This document shows positions 31,795-40,709 of a stretch of DNA of 64,000 nt, one piece after another (within the stretch, counting starts at the first letter, position 1; every line of letters starts with the position of its first letter). The position numbers and the translations under genes are program-made. Source of the stretch: Chitinophagaceae bacterium (GTDB lineage: Bacteria > Bacteroidota > Bacteroidia > Chitinophagales > Chitinophagaceae); contig CANGIT010000012.1 of the NCBI GenBank assembly GCA_947454155.1, positions 1-64,000 on the forward strand. The letters are read 5' to 3'. The notes beneath the pieces were generated by a model. It saw only the letters and a list, made by a program, of their open reading frames with translations. It was not told the origin of the DNA and did no database searches.

Positions 31795-34629
31795 CTACTT
31801 CCTTCTTCCATCCGCATCCAGCTCTACAATTTCATAGCCGAACGACTGAAGATGCGGTAAGATTTTTTCCTTATCACCCACCAGCAGTATGTTCATGTTT
31901 TCTGATTGCAGCCATTTTTTGGCGAGGGCATCAATCTCTTCCTTGGTGATGTTTTTCAGCAATTTATTTTGCTTTTCGATGTAATCGCCTTCAAGATTAT
32001 ATTCGAGCAATCTGCCTACGAATCCCGATTTCTGTCCGGGTGTTTCGTATTGTAATGCATCTCTTTGTCCGATGGCACTCTTCATGAAATTCATTTCATC
32101 TGCAGTGATGCCATTGGCCGCATAATTGTTGATTTCTTTCCGCACCTCTGTCAATGCGCTGTCTGTGGCATTGGCCCTGATGCCTGAGCTGAAGGTGTAT
32201 TCAACACTGTAAGCATTGCCGCTGAAGTTGGCTCTGGCTCCGTAAGTCCATCCTTTGTCTTCCCTCAGGTTGAGGTTAAGTCTGCTGTTGAAATTACCGC
32301 CCAGCACATAATTCATCAGGTCGCATTTGTAATATTCTCCGGTGAGGTCGTAAGGCATGTCGATGGTTTTGCCCACTCTGAATTCAGTTTGTGCGGCACG
32401 AGGTACATCGATGAGGTAAAGCTTTGCCTTGTCGTGATGGTAATTGACCATCGGCTTGACCATATCGGTCTTTTTTCTCGGCATCTTGTCGAGGAAGGCC
32501 AGTTTGGGCAGCAGTTCATTTTCAGTAACATCGCCCACTACCACTATTTTAGCGCCCTCGGTGGTCATGCTGTTTTCATAACAGGTGCGGGCATCTTCCA
32601 ATTTCAGGTTATTTATCGTGTATTCGGTTCCGTTATCGCTCATCCCGAGGATGTTGTCGCTGCCATAGTTCACCATGTTGTACACATTGGAAGCAATGGA
32701 AGCCGGTTGTGAACGGTATTGTTTGAAGCTTTCAAGCGCCTGCTTCTGCAATCGTGAAAACGCATCCGGAGTAAAATTGGGCTGCAGCATTCTTTCTTCC
32801 AGCAAAGCCAGCGTCTTGTCGAGGTTTTTCTTCAAACATTGTACGCTAAAGCGGAAGCCATCCAATGTGTTGTTGACACTGATGCTGCTTCCCAGTTTTT
32901 GCAGTGCGGTGGTCATTTGTTCTGCCGTGAAATTTTTGGTGTCTTCGTTCAGCAGGCTGGCGGTAAAGCCTGCCAGTCCTATTTTAGCGGTATCTGCAGC
33001 CTGAGCCAGGTGGCCGCCGGGTAAGGTGATGCTGATGTTGATAAGTGGTAATTCGTTGTAAGAAGCTGCAATCATCTTCATGCCGTTGGGCAAGGTTTTC
33101 TTCCAGTAGGCAGGTACTTTCACCACCGGATTGGCACCAGGAACAGGCATTACGCTTCTGTCGAAATTATCTTTTCCTTTCGTGTACACGAGACCTTTAT
33201 AGCCATAATTGGGTGCAGAGTAATTTGAAGAGTCAATTTTATAGTTGTCTGCCAATGCAGGACCATTCTTATCCGATTTGGTAAGTACACTGACAGTAAC
33301 GCAACCTTTGTTTTTGACGTACGTTTCATACACACGCATCACATCGGCTTTGGTTACTGATTGGTACATCTTCAGCAGTTTGCCTATCTGGTTGGGATTA
33401 CCCGTAAATGTTTGAAAGGCGGCCAGCTGCGATACTTTACCCGAAACGCTTTGCAAACCATTGATGTATTGTGATTCCAGCGATCCTTTGAATTTTTCGA
33501 TGTCTTCATCTGTGACACCTCTTTGTTCAAATTTGCTTAGCGCATCTTTATATAAACTGTCCATGGCGGCCAAGGAGCGGCCGGGTAAAGGCACCAGCTG
33601 AACGGTGAAGTCACCTGCGAGTTCGCTCAAACTGCTTCTGCAGCTGGCTTGCAACGCTTGTTGCGATTTAACAAGCTGCTGATACAGGATGGATGTTTTG
33701 CCTTGTCCAAGTACTTGCGCCAAACAGGCCAGCGGCGCCATGTCTTTATCATAATTCGGAACGGTAGGGTAGGTTTTCATCAGCATCGGTACTTTCGCAT
33801 AGTTGTCTACGTAAGAAACATACCTGTCGGTTGCTACGGTAACTTTTGGTAAAATCGTTTTGCTGACTTCCGGACACTTTTTGATGGATCCGAAATATTT
33901 TTCCACCCATTTCAGCGTTTCAGCAGGTTTGATATCGCCACCAATGGTGAGGGTGGCATTATTGGGGCCGTACCATCTCAGGAAGAAATTCTTCAGGTCG
34001 TTCACATCCACACGATTCAGGTCTTCCACATAACCGATGGTCAGCCAGCTGTATGGATGTCCATAAGGGTAAAGGTTCTTGCTGGCAAACTCGTTCACCA
34101 GTCCATAGGGACGGTTATCATAATTCTGACCCCTTTCATTTTTCACCGTGCTTCTTTGCACTTCAAATTTTTGTTGTGTCACAGCATCCAGAAAGAAACC
34201 CATTCTGTCGGCTTCCAGCCAAAGCATTTTTTCGAGTTGGTTGCTCGGAACGGTTTCGAAATAATTGGTGCGGTCGAGGTTGGTGCTGCCATTCAACGTG
34301 CCGCCGGCAGCGGTGATGATTTTAAAATGCTGTTCATCGGCCACATGGTCGCTGCCCTGAAATTGCATGTGTTCGAAGAAATGGGCGAAACCACTCTTGC
34401 CGATTTCTTCTCTCGCGCTTCCCACATGATAAGTGACATCCACATGAACCAGCGGATCGCTGTGGTCTTCGTGCAGGATGACGGTGAGCCCGTTGGGCAG
34501 CACATATTTTTCATAAGGAATGATGATCTCATCTCCCTTTTTGACAACTTTTTCAATCAGTTTGGGTTGTGCCATCAGGGTTCCCATCATCAGGAAAGAT
34601 GGCATCAGCAAGCGTCCTATTTTCTTCAT
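31795..34629 (-). CDS. M16 family zinc metallopeptidase (two-domain, pitrilysin-like)
   Basis: Product of 944 residues with a signal peptide (cleaved near TLMAQ). The N-terminal half carries the inverted zinc motif HFFEH (83-87) and the downstream Glu in KNERGQNYDNRPYG. The second half is a degenerate M16 domain (WKKTLPNGMKMIAASYNELPLINISITLPGG). The two halves enclose a chamber that degrades peptides, here in the periplasm. Full length for the family. The 3' end abuts the heptamer array. Single-gene unit facing pheS-side genes. Confidence 0.92.
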   Translation of the reverse strand: MKKIGRLLMPSFLMMGTLMAQPKLIEKVVKKGDEIIIPYEKYVLPNGLTVILHEDHSDPLVHVDVTYHVGSAREEIGKSGFAHFFEHMQFQGSDHVADEQHFKIITAAGGTLNGSTNLDRTNYFETVPSNQLEKMLWLEADRMGFFLDAVTQQKFEVQRSTVKNERGQNYDNRPYGLVNEFASKNLYPYGHPYSWLTIGYVEDLNRVDVNDLKNFFLRWYGPNNATLTIGGDIKPAETLKWVEKYFGSIKKCPEVSKTILPKVTVATDRYVSYVDNYAKVPMLMKTYPTVPNYDKDMAPLACLAQVLGQGKTSILYQQLVKSQQALQASCRSSLSELAGDFTVQLVPLPGRSLAAMDSLYKDALSKFEQRGVTDEDIEKFKGSLESQYINGLQSVSGKVSQLAAFQTFTGNPNQIGKLLKMYQSVTKADVMRVYETYVKNKGCVTVSVLTKSDKNGPALADNYKIDSSNYSAPNYGYKGLVYTKGKDNFDRSVMPVPGANPVVKVPAYWKKTLPNGMKMIAASYNELPLINISITLPGGHLAQAADTAKIGLAGFTASLLNEDTKNFTAEQMTTALQKLGSSISVNNTLDGFRFSVQCLKKNLDKTLALLEERMLQPNFTPDAFSRLQKQALESFKQYRSQPASIASNVYNMVNYGSDNILGMSDNGTEYTINNLKLEDARTCYENSMTTEGAKIVVVGDVTENELLPKLAFLDKMPRKKTDMVKPMVNYHHDKAKLYLIDVPRAAQTEFRVGKTIDMPYDLTGEYYKCDLMNYVLGGNFNSRLNLNLREDKGWTYGARANFSGNAYSVEYTFSSGIRANATDSALTEVRKEINNYAANGITADEMNFMKSAIGQRDALQYETPGQKSGFVGRLLEYNLEGDYIEKQNKLLKNITKEEIDALAKKWLQSENMNILLVGDKEKILPHLQSFGYEIVELDADGRRK

Positions 34630-34654
34630 GTGATAAATTTGAGTGCCAAATAAA

Positions 34655-34685
34655 CGAAAAAACCGGGAAAGAAACTCTCCCGGTT
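34655..34685 (-). terminator. Terminator of the BI-1 gene
   Basis: AACCGGGA (34661-34668) pairs with TCCCGGTT (34678-34685); on the minus strand it is followed by TTTTTTCG. Confidence 0.75.
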
Positions 34686-34714
34686 ACGTACTTAAGTGAT
34701 TGTTGTATTCAAAA

Positions 34715-35485
34715 TCAATCTCTGCTGCTCAGTTTTGACAGCAAACGAAGGATTTCGAGATAAAGCCAAACAAAGGTGACCATCAACCCGAATGCACCGT
34801 ACCATTCCATGTATTTAGGTGCACCCATGGCCGAACCTTGCTCAATCATATCGAAATCCATGATCAGATTCAGAGAAGCGATGGCCACAACAAAAAGAGA
34901 AAATAAAATGCTGAAGGTGCCATTGCCTTGGTGGATATAGGACAATCCATGAAATCCGAACATGCCCAGGATCCAGGCGATGAAGTAGAAAATGGCGATG
35001 CCTACGGTGGCCGTCATCACTACCGCTTTGAATTTTTCGGTAGCCCTGATGATGCGGAAGCTGTACAAAAGATACATTGATACACCAACGCCGAAAGTAA
35101 GTCCCACGGCATTCATGACCAGTCCGGGAAAAACATAATTGTATTGAGCTGAAACGGCACCGATGAAAAGACCTTCGCACAAAGCATAAAGCGGAGCCAG
35201 AAAAGGAGACCAGTTTTGCTTGAATACCATGATAATGGCGATGATGAAGCCGCCAATGGCGCCACCGATTACCATCGGAAACAGATTGGGGCTGGTGCCT
35301 GTTGAATCGGAAAATTCCTTCCAGGAAAAGAAAGCCGTTCCCATCAGCATTAAAAACATGAAACCAAATTTATTGAGTGTGCCTCTGACCGTCATGGTAT
35401 TTTCACCACTCACAGGCAGATCGATAATGGTATCCCTGAATTTATTTTCGGAAAGGGTGGGATTGCCCGATTTGAATAATGACAT
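34715..35485 (-). CDS. Bax inhibitor-1/YccA family membrane protein
   Basis: Product of 256 residues with seven hydrophobic helices after a polar N-terminus of about 40 residues. Family features: the APLYALCEGLFIGAVSAQYN loop and the final MEWYGAFGLMVTFVWLYLEILRLLSKL helix with conserved Asp in LIMDFDMIEQG. Related to the YetJ/BI-1 calcium-leak channels; inner membrane. It has its own terminator and is transcribed away from pheS. Confidence 0.92.
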   Translation of the reverse strand: MSLFKSGNPTLSENKFRDTIIDLPVSGENTMTVRGTLNKFGFMFLMLMGTAFFSWKEFSDSTGTSPNLFPMVIGGAIGGFIIAIIMVFKQNWSPFLAPLYALCEGLFIGAVSAQYNYVFPGLVMNAVGLTFGVGVSMYLLYSFRIIRATEKFKAVVMTATVGIAIFYFIAWILGMFGFHGLSYIHQGNGTFSILFSLFVVAIASLNLIMDFDMIEQGSAMGAPKYMEWYGAFGLMVTFVWLYLEILRLLSKLSSRD

Positions 35486-35561
35486 AAAGATTAATTTTCT
35501 CTAAAGTTATTATTTTTTCAATATACCCCAATCATCGTCTTCATATTATGCGAATGACCTT

Positions 35562-35569
35562 TACCTTTG
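35562..35569 (+). promoter_or_regulatory. Promoter -7 element of pheS
   Basis: TACCTTTG fits TAnnTTTG and lies 4 bases before the ATG, implying a near-leaderless transcript. Confidence 0.45.
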
Positions 35570-35573
35570 CGCC

Positions 35574-36602
35574 ATGGAACAATTATTGTCACAGCTTCAG
35601 GAGCACAAAAAAGAGATAACGGCGGCCGTGGTAGCCAATGCCGAACAGCTTGAGGCTTTTCGTATCAAATATCTTGGTACCAAAGGATTGGTCAAGAGTA
35701 TCATGGGGGAAATGAAAAATGTGCCAGCCGATCGCAAGAAAGAAGCCGGACAGCTGCTGAATGAGTTCAAACTTTTTGTAGAAGCGCATTTTGAACAATT
35801 GACCGCAGCTGTTCAAACCGAATCGGCAGATGCGGCAGATGCCACCGACTGGAGTTTGCCCGGACAACCATTGCCTATTGGCACACGCCATCCCATCAGT
35901 ATCGTTCACAACAGAATTGTATCCATATTCCAACGTTTAGGTTTTTCTGTGGCCGAAGGGCCCGAGATTGAAGATGACTGGCATAATTTCACGGCCTTGA
36001 ATCTCCCCGAAAATCATCCGGCGAGAGACATGCAGGATACGTTTTACATCAGTAAAAATCCAGACTGGCTGTTGCGCACCCATACCAGCAGTGTTCAAAT
36101 CCGTGAGATGCAGAAAAAAGATCTGCCGCTCCGTATCATTTGTCCGGGCAGGGTTTACCGCAATGAAACCATCAGTGCCAGAGCACATTGTTTCTTCCAT
36201 CAGGTGGAAGGCTTGTATATAGCCGAAAACGTTTCATTCGCCGATTTGAAACAGACACTTTATTTCTTTGTGAAGGAGATGTTTGGTGAAAATGTGAAAA
36301 TCCGCTTCCGTCCTTCTTATTTTCCCTTTACTGAACCGAGTGCAGAAATGGACATCAGTTGTTTAATTTGTGGTGGCGAAGGGTGCAGTGTCTGCAAGCG
36401 AACAGGCTGGGTGGAGATTCTGGGTTGTGGCATGGTTCATCCTTCTGTGCTAGACAATTGTGGCATTGACAGTAAAAAATACACAGGCTTCGCTTTTGGA
36501 TTGGGCATTGAAAGAATTACCATGTTGCTGTATCAGGTAAAAGACCTGAGATTGTTCAGTGAGAATGATGTCAGATTTTTAAAGCAGTTCAGTAATGCCT
36601 GA
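35574..36602 (+). CDS. pheS: Phenylalanine-tRNA ligase alpha subunit
   Basis: Product of 342 residues. N-terminal coiled coil (residues 1-90), class II motif 2 region (GRVYRNETISARAHCFFHQVEGLYI), a cysteine-bearing insert (CLICGGEGCSVCKRTG), and motif 3 (GFAFGLGIERITMLLY). Forms the alpha2beta2 enzyme with PheT; pheT is not in the window, as is common in bacteroidetes where the two genes are separated. Starts ATG 35574, 4 bases after a TAnnTTTG element. Confidence 0.96.
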   Translation: MEQLLSQLQEHKKEITAAVVANAEQLEAFRIKYLGTKGLVKSIMGEMKNVPADRKKEAGQLLNEFKLFVEAHFEQLTAAVQTESADAADATDWSLPGQPLPIGTRHPISIVHNRIVSIFQRLGFSVAEGPEIEDDWHNFTALNLPENHPARDMQDTFYISKNPDWLLRTHTSSVQIREMQKKDLPLRIICPGRVYRNETISARAHCFFHQVEGLYIAENVSFADLKQTLYFFVKEMFGENVKIRFRPSYFPFTEPSAEMDISCLICGGEGCSVCKRTGWVEILGCGMVHPSVLDNCGIDSKKYTGFAFGLGIERITMLLYQVKDLRLFSENDVRFLKQFSNA

Positions 36603-36605
36603 TGA

Positions 36606-36627
36606 GGGTTTAAAACCCTTTTTTTAT
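36606..36627 (+). terminator. Terminator of pheS
   Basis: Palindrome AGGGTTTAAAACCCT (36606-36620) followed by a T7 run, right after the stop codon. Confidence 0.8.
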
Positions 36628-36724
36628 TAAGTCCTCCTTTGTGCACAAGTATTCGTTTTCCTTGTAGAGTAATTTTTTGATTGAGGTTGTTTTAAGCGAA
36701 TAAATTTACAGGGGCAAGTTTTTG

Positions 36725-36750
36725 GCTATCGTGATTTAAATCACGATAGC
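36725..36750. repeat. 26-bp perfect palindrome, copy 1
   Basis: Arms of 13 bases meeting at TTTAAA; left arm GCTATCGTGATTT. The identity with copy 2 extends through the following GAATTTC, then a T-rich stretch. Confidence 0.9.
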
Positions 36751-36891
36751 GAATTTCGACAATTTTTTTCTTTTCAACATCTTTGTCCTGTTGTTTCTTT
36801 TCACTGTTATTTTGCTTTTTTTATCATACTGCTGGGTACTTATGATCAAAAATTCTAGAGGCCCACTTAAATTTTTTATAGAGAATTGCGG

Positions 36892-36915
36892 CTATCGTGA
36901 TTTAAATCACGATAG
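36892..36915. repeat. 24-bp perfect palindrome, copy 2
   Basis: Same palindrome as 36725-36750 with one outer base changed, 166 bases downstream. Both copies lie in the gap 36628-36996 between pheS and the convergent 37051 gene. An open frame of 67 codons at 36791-36994 spans copy 2 but has no protein-like features. Confidence 0.9.
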
Positions 36916-36996
36916 TGAATTTCCCGATTTTTTTGATTCATCCACTTCATTCCATCCGCTTATTTTCTCTTATTTTCTTGTATTTTTCCCATAAAA

Positions 36997-37032
36997 AAAG
37001 AGGCTGTTTCAATTTTGGAAACAGCCTCTTTT
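36997..37032 (-). terminator. Bidirectional terminator after the 37051-38622 gene
   Basis: AAAAGAGGCTGTTTC and GAAACAGCCTCTTTT form a 15-bp stem around AATTTTG; A- and T-runs on both sides allow it to work on either strand. Confidence 0.85.
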
Positions 37033-37050
37033 CGCTAATAATGCCATGGA

Positions 37051-38622
37051 TTATTTAATCTCAAGAATACCGATTTTGTCTTTACCCGGTCCAAGGAAGG
37101 TATACACGTTTTGCGCATACAAACCGATTTTGTTCTTATCGAACACAACGCAATTCTTGGTGGCGGTAGTCAGTTTGTTGTCTCTGTTTCTAAACAGGAT
37201 GTCTCTGCTTACGTTACCATTCTTGTCGATGGTAGCCATCACGAAAACGCTCTTGTTGAATTTGTGCAGTGGATCTGGCCTTTTAGTGATCTCTCTCTCG
37301 ATATTATCATCATCATCATTGTAAAACACCAGCAATGACTCTTTATAAGGAACAGCAACAAAGCTGCTGAATGTGGTGAAGTTGTCCGACATCTGCAGTT
37401 TAGGGATTCTGGCAATCACTACTTTACCATCTTTCAGCAGGTTGATATTTATCACATCGCCATAATCATAATGCCAGTAACCGGCGTGGTCTTTGGTAGG
37501 AGGCACATAGTATGACACATAGTATTCCAACAAGAAATCCTGACTTCCATTATCACGTGTTTGAACACTGGCCAAACGGAATGAAGAAGACAATCCCGGA
37601 TCTTTTTCTCTGTCGCTACCCATTTTATCGATCTTGATTTGCTCCACCAATGCATCAGGGAATTTATTGATGTTGTTGGTAGCGATAGCACCGGTTTTCT
37701 TATTGAAGTTCACGGTGAAAAATCCTGAAATATATCCACTGGCTTTTTCTTTGTACAAACCAAACAACAGGATGTTGTCCTGGTCGTCGTTGGCCAACTG
37801 TACGGTGTGAATGAATTTGTTGTTCAGGTCGAGAACATATTCTTTAGGTAAAGAACTTTCCTTTTCGTAAATCAGCATTTTTGTTTTGTAAGAAGGTACT
37901 CTTGCACCGTCTTTTCTTACGTCTTCTCTTGAAACTTCAGATTCGTAGTGTTTTAGTACCACACCCACTTTACCGTCATTGGTCACCATGGATTCCTGAA
38001 CAGTAACAAATTTGTCTTTGTAAGGCAATTCAACAGTCTTGTCCCACAGTTTGGTCATGTTGTTGTCGTAAACTGCGATAAAATATTTTTCATTCTCATT
38101 TCTCTTGTAAGCGTTGTTGCCAAACATCAGAATCTTTGAAGAGTCTTTAGACAGTTCATAACCCACAGATGATTGTGAGTATCTGTTGATGGCTTCAAAA
38201 GAACCAAGGTTGATTGATTTGCCTTCTGGGTTAAGGGTTTCGATATTGATAGGCTGACAAAAATAGCTGGTAGTTTTGCTTTCGCGGTCGTACCGGCTGG
38301 TGAACAGGAAGAGTTTTCCTTTGATGCTCAACATGTCTTCGAAAGTCACTCCTTCTTCATAAGCGGCATATTGCTTTTCGCCTAATTGAGAAAGTTTGTC
38401 ATTGTAGCGTGCAAGGTTGGGCGTGAGTGTGGTTTTGATACCCAGGAAACCATGTTTTTCAACATCAAAACAGAGCTTCACCATTTCATTGCCTTTTCCT
38501 TTTACAAAAGAACCGAAGGCCAGTTCTTTTTTACTTTGTTCTCCCCAGTTGATGGTCACTTTCTGGGCAGAGGCGTTAAATACTGAGGAGATGATTCCTG
38601 CAGCAATCAATATCTTTTTCAT
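37051..38622 (-). CDS. Large exported protein of unknown function (propeller-like)
   Basis: Product of 523 residues from Met at 38622 (a Met six codons earlier is open, but the shorter start gives a standard signal peptide cleaved after NASAQ). The mature part is beta-rich, with repeated patterns of the form KLFLFTSRYDRESKTT, ILMFGNNAYK, ILLFGLYKEKASGY and LLVFYNDDDDN that recall propeller blades. An acidic DDDDNIERE loop is present near residue 440. No catalytic motif found and no operon partner. Family not recognised by name. Confidence 0.7.
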   Translation of the reverse strand: MKKILIAAGIISSVFNASAQKVTINWGEQSKKELAFGSFVKGKGNEMVKLCFDVEKHGFLGIKTTLTPNLARYNDKLSQLGEKQYAAYEEGVTFEDMLSIKGKLFLFTSRYDRESKTTSYFCQPINIETLNPEGKSINLGSFEAINRYSQSSVGYELSKDSSKILMFGNNAYKRNENEKYFIAVYDNNMTKLWDKTVELPYKDKFVTVQESMVTNDGKVGVVLKHYESEVSREDVRKDGARVPSYKTKMLIYEKESSLPKEYVLDLNNKFIHTVQLANDDQDNILLFGLYKEKASGYISGFFTVNFNKKTGAIATNNINKFPDALVEQIKIDKMGSDREKDPGLSSSFRLASVQTRDNGSQDFLLEYYVSYYVPPTKDHAGYWHYDYGDVININLLKDGKVVIARIPKLQMSDNFTTFSSFVAVPYKESLLVFYNDDDDNIEREITKRPDPLHKFNKSVFVMATIDKNGNVSRDILFRNRDNKLTTATKNCVVFDKNKIGLYAQNVYTFLGPGKDKIGILEIK

Positions 38623-38646
38623 GTGAATAATTTGGCGCAATTTACA

Positions 38647-38654
38647 TAGTTTTG
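38647..38654 (+). promoter_or_regulatory. Promoter -7 element of the 38686 gene
   Basis: TAGTTTTG fits TAnnTTTG, 31 bases before the ATG, between divergent genes. Confidence 0.4.
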
Positions 38655-38685
38655 CCGCTCAATATTCAATCAATTCAAGTTTAGT

Positions 38686-39492
38686 ATGAAAAAGTTCCTC
38701 TTAATGGCACTATGTGCCCTCCCTTTTATGGGCCATGCGCAAAGCAGCAAAAAAGACAGAAAAGACAGCACCGTGGTGATCATTTTTAATGATAACAGTA
38801 AAGCAGAAGAAAAGAAAAAGTCATCCGGAGAAGACAATATCGTAAAAATTGCGCCTCTGGGCTTCATCAACGGTACATTTCCTATCTATTTCGAAAGAAG
38901 AATCAATGATTTCTTTACTGTACAGGTAGGATTGGGTGCCACTGGCAGAAACTATTGGAGAGGTTTGATTCGCAGTGCTTCAAATGTGGATTTTAGCTCA
39001 TCCGACAAGGAATACAATACCATGACCTATCCTTGGGCAGATAATCTTGGTCTTTATGACGAAGCCGATTTGACATTTGATTTCAATCACAGAAAACCTT
39101 CTGTAGGTTATATGTTTTCTGTCCAGCCCCGTTTTTATTTTGAAAGCGATGCCCCTGATGGCGCTTTCCTCGGTTTGGCATTGGAATACGGACGTTACAA
39201 TTTCAACATTCCGGGTAAAGTTGAAACATTTGCCGGAAGCGGAACTTACGAGCATATCGGAGCCTTGAAAAATGAACATGAGAACATTGCCGATTTCATG
39301 GTGTATTGGGGTTATCAAAGTGTTTTCGACAGAATGACTTTGGAATATACAACCGGCCTTGGTTTCAGATCGGTCAGCGGACAGAAATATGCTTTCAATT
39401 CAAATAATGGAAATCCTCTTGAAGGCATGGCATCTTACAAGCAATCAGTATTCAACTTCAATATTGGTATTAAAGTGGGATATCACTTCTAA
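38686..39492 (+). CDS. Outer-membrane beta-barrel protein, small porin-like
   Basis: Product of 268 residues. Signal peptide (cleaved after MGHAQ), a Lys/Glu-rich linker (about 20-50), then alternating barrel strands (IAPLGFINGTFPIYFERRI, FFTVQVGLGATGRNYW, YMFSVQPRFYFES, LGLALEYGRYNF, LEYTTGLGFRSVSG) ending in a typical aromatic last strand (FNFNIGIKVGYHF). Outer-membrane protein of a DUF3575-like kind; ligand unknown. Followed by a terminator at 39512. Confidence 0.75.
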   Translation: MKKFLLMALCALPFMGHAQSSKKDRKDSTVVIIFNDNSKAEEKKKSSGEDNIVKIAPLGFINGTFPIYFERRINDFFTVQVGLGATGRNYWRGLIRSASNVDFSSSDKEYNTMTYPWADNLGLYDEADLTFDFNHRKPSVGYMFSVQPRFYFESDAPDGAFLGLALEYGRYNFNIPGKVETFAGSGTYEHIGALKNEHENIADFMVYWGYQSVFDRMTLEYTTGLGFRSVSGQKYAFNSNNGNPLEGMASYKQSVFNFNIGIKVGYHF

Positions 39493-39511
39493 GCAATTTT
39501 ATATGATTATC

Positions 39512-39543
39512 AAAAAGGCATCCTCAAAAGGGTGCCTTTTTCT
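39512..39543 (+). terminator. Terminator of the 38686 barrel gene
   Basis: AAAAAGGCA (39512-39520) pairs with TGCCTTTTT (39533-39541). Confidence 0.75.
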
Positions 39544-39584
39544 TTGATGTACATCCGTATCCACCATTATCCAAACTAGTTCTC

Positions 39585-39592
39585 TATTTTTG
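39585..39592 (+). promoter_or_regulatory. Promoter -7 element of the 3-hydroxyacyl-CoA dehydrogenase gene
   Basis: TATTTTTG fits TAnnTTTG, 4 bases before the ATG. Confidence 0.4.
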
Positions 39593-39596
39593 CACC

Positions 39597-40451
39597 ATGA
39601 TCAACAAAATATGCGTGGCCGGCGCCGGCACCATGGGAAGCGGAATTGCAATTTGTGCTGCTCAGCATGGCTTTTCCGTCATTCTATTAGATAATAATGA
39701 AAAGGTGGTTGACAACGCAAGAAAGTCCATCGAGAAAAATCTGGACGCGCTTCTTTTAAAAGGAAAAATTGATGAAGCTGGGCTTAAATCGATAATACAG
39801 CGTATCCATTTCACGTCAACCATCACAGATGCCAAAGCCGACCTGATCATTGAAGCCATCATTGAAAAAGCAGCGCCTAAAATTGAATTGTTCAATCAGC
39901 TGGCCCTTATCAATTCACCCGAAACAATTTTTGCCAGCAATACATCTTCGCTCTCCATCGATCTTCTTCAATCTGCCATCGCTCACCCCGAAAGAGTGGT
40001 GGGTATGCACTTTTTCAACCCCGCACAGATCATGAAGCTGGTGGAAGTGGTGCAGGCAAAAGATACCGCCGGTCAAGTGGTGAATAAAATAGTTGATGTT
40101 TGTAAGAAAATGCAAAAAACGCCCGTGGTTTGCAAGGATGCTCCAGGCTTTATTGTCAATCGTGTGGCTCGTCACTACTATCTTGAAGCCATGCGCTGTG
40201 TGGTAGATGGACTTGCGAAATTTGAAGATGTAGATGCCATCATGGAAGCCAGCGGATTTAAAATGGGACCCTTCAAACTGATGGATATGATCGGTATGGA
40301 CATCAACCTGGCAGTTTCACAATCATTGTACGATGCTTTCAGCCATGAACCGCGTTTTCAGCCATCACCTTTGCAAATTGATAAAGTAAAAAATGGAGAA
40401 TTGGGCCGAAAAACAGGGAAAGGTTTTTATGCGTACACGGCAAATGGGTAA
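39597..40451 (+). CDS. 3-hydroxybutyryl-CoA dehydrogenase
   Basis: Product of 284 residues, the usual length for the single-domain enzyme. NAD loop VAGAGTMGSGIA (residues 7-18); conserved ASNTSSLSI; catalytic His in GMHFFNPAQIMKLVEVV; KDAPGFIVNRV joining the C-terminal helical domain; GxKTGKGFY-type end (GRKTGKGFYAY). It oxidises (S)-3-hydroxyacyl-CoA, or runs the reverse, in butyrate, acetyl-CoA or phenylacetate pathways; no partner enzymes lie nearby to choose between these. Confidence 0.93.
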   Translation: MINKICVAGAGTMGSGIAICAAQHGFSVILLDNNEKVVDNARKSIEKNLDALLLKGKIDEAGLKSIIQRIHFTSTITDAKADLIIEAIIEKAAPKIELFNQLALINSPETIFASNTSSLSIDLLQSAIAHPERVVGMHFFNPAQIMKLVEVVQAKDTAGQVVNKIVDVCKKMQKTPVVCKDAPGFIVNRVARHYYLEAMRCVVDGLAKFEDVDAIMEASGFKMGPFKLMDMIGMDINLAVSQSLYDAFSHEPRFQPSPLQIDKVKNGELGRKTGKGFYAYTANG

Positions 40452-40527
40452 TTTGATGATTTGATGATTTGAAGTTCCATTAAAAACCCAATCATAATTC
40501 CCCAATCTCTAAACCAACAAACCAACA

Positions 40528-40709
40528 AACCCCGAAAGGGTGAAGTTATACAGATATCTCTAAACCAAAAAAACCAAAAAACCCCGCAGGGGTGAAATTA
40601 CTCTAACATCAACAAACCAAAAACCCCGCAGGGGTGACACTACTCTACCATCACCAAACTAAAAAACCAAAAAACCCCGCAGGGGTGACACTACTCTACC
40701 ATCAAACAC
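40528..40709. repeat. Four diverged copies of a CCCCGCAGGGG-hairpin repeat
   Basis: Hairpin cores at 40529 (ACCCCGAAAGGGT), 40581, 40623 and 40674 (ACCCCGCAGGGGT), each followed by TGAMRYTAYT, CTCTAMCATCA and A/C-rich AAACCAAA stretches; spacing 42-52 bases. The last copy's CTCTACCATCA runs into the expected start codon of the next gene. The region 40452-40527 before it has TTTGATGA x2 and AAACCAAC tandem bits. Confidence 0.85.

Noticed and set aside
36791..36994. 67-codon frame between pheS and the 37051 gene
   Set aside because: It contains one of the long palindromes and has no plausible translation start; the GYRDLNHD-like stretch is just the palindrome translated.
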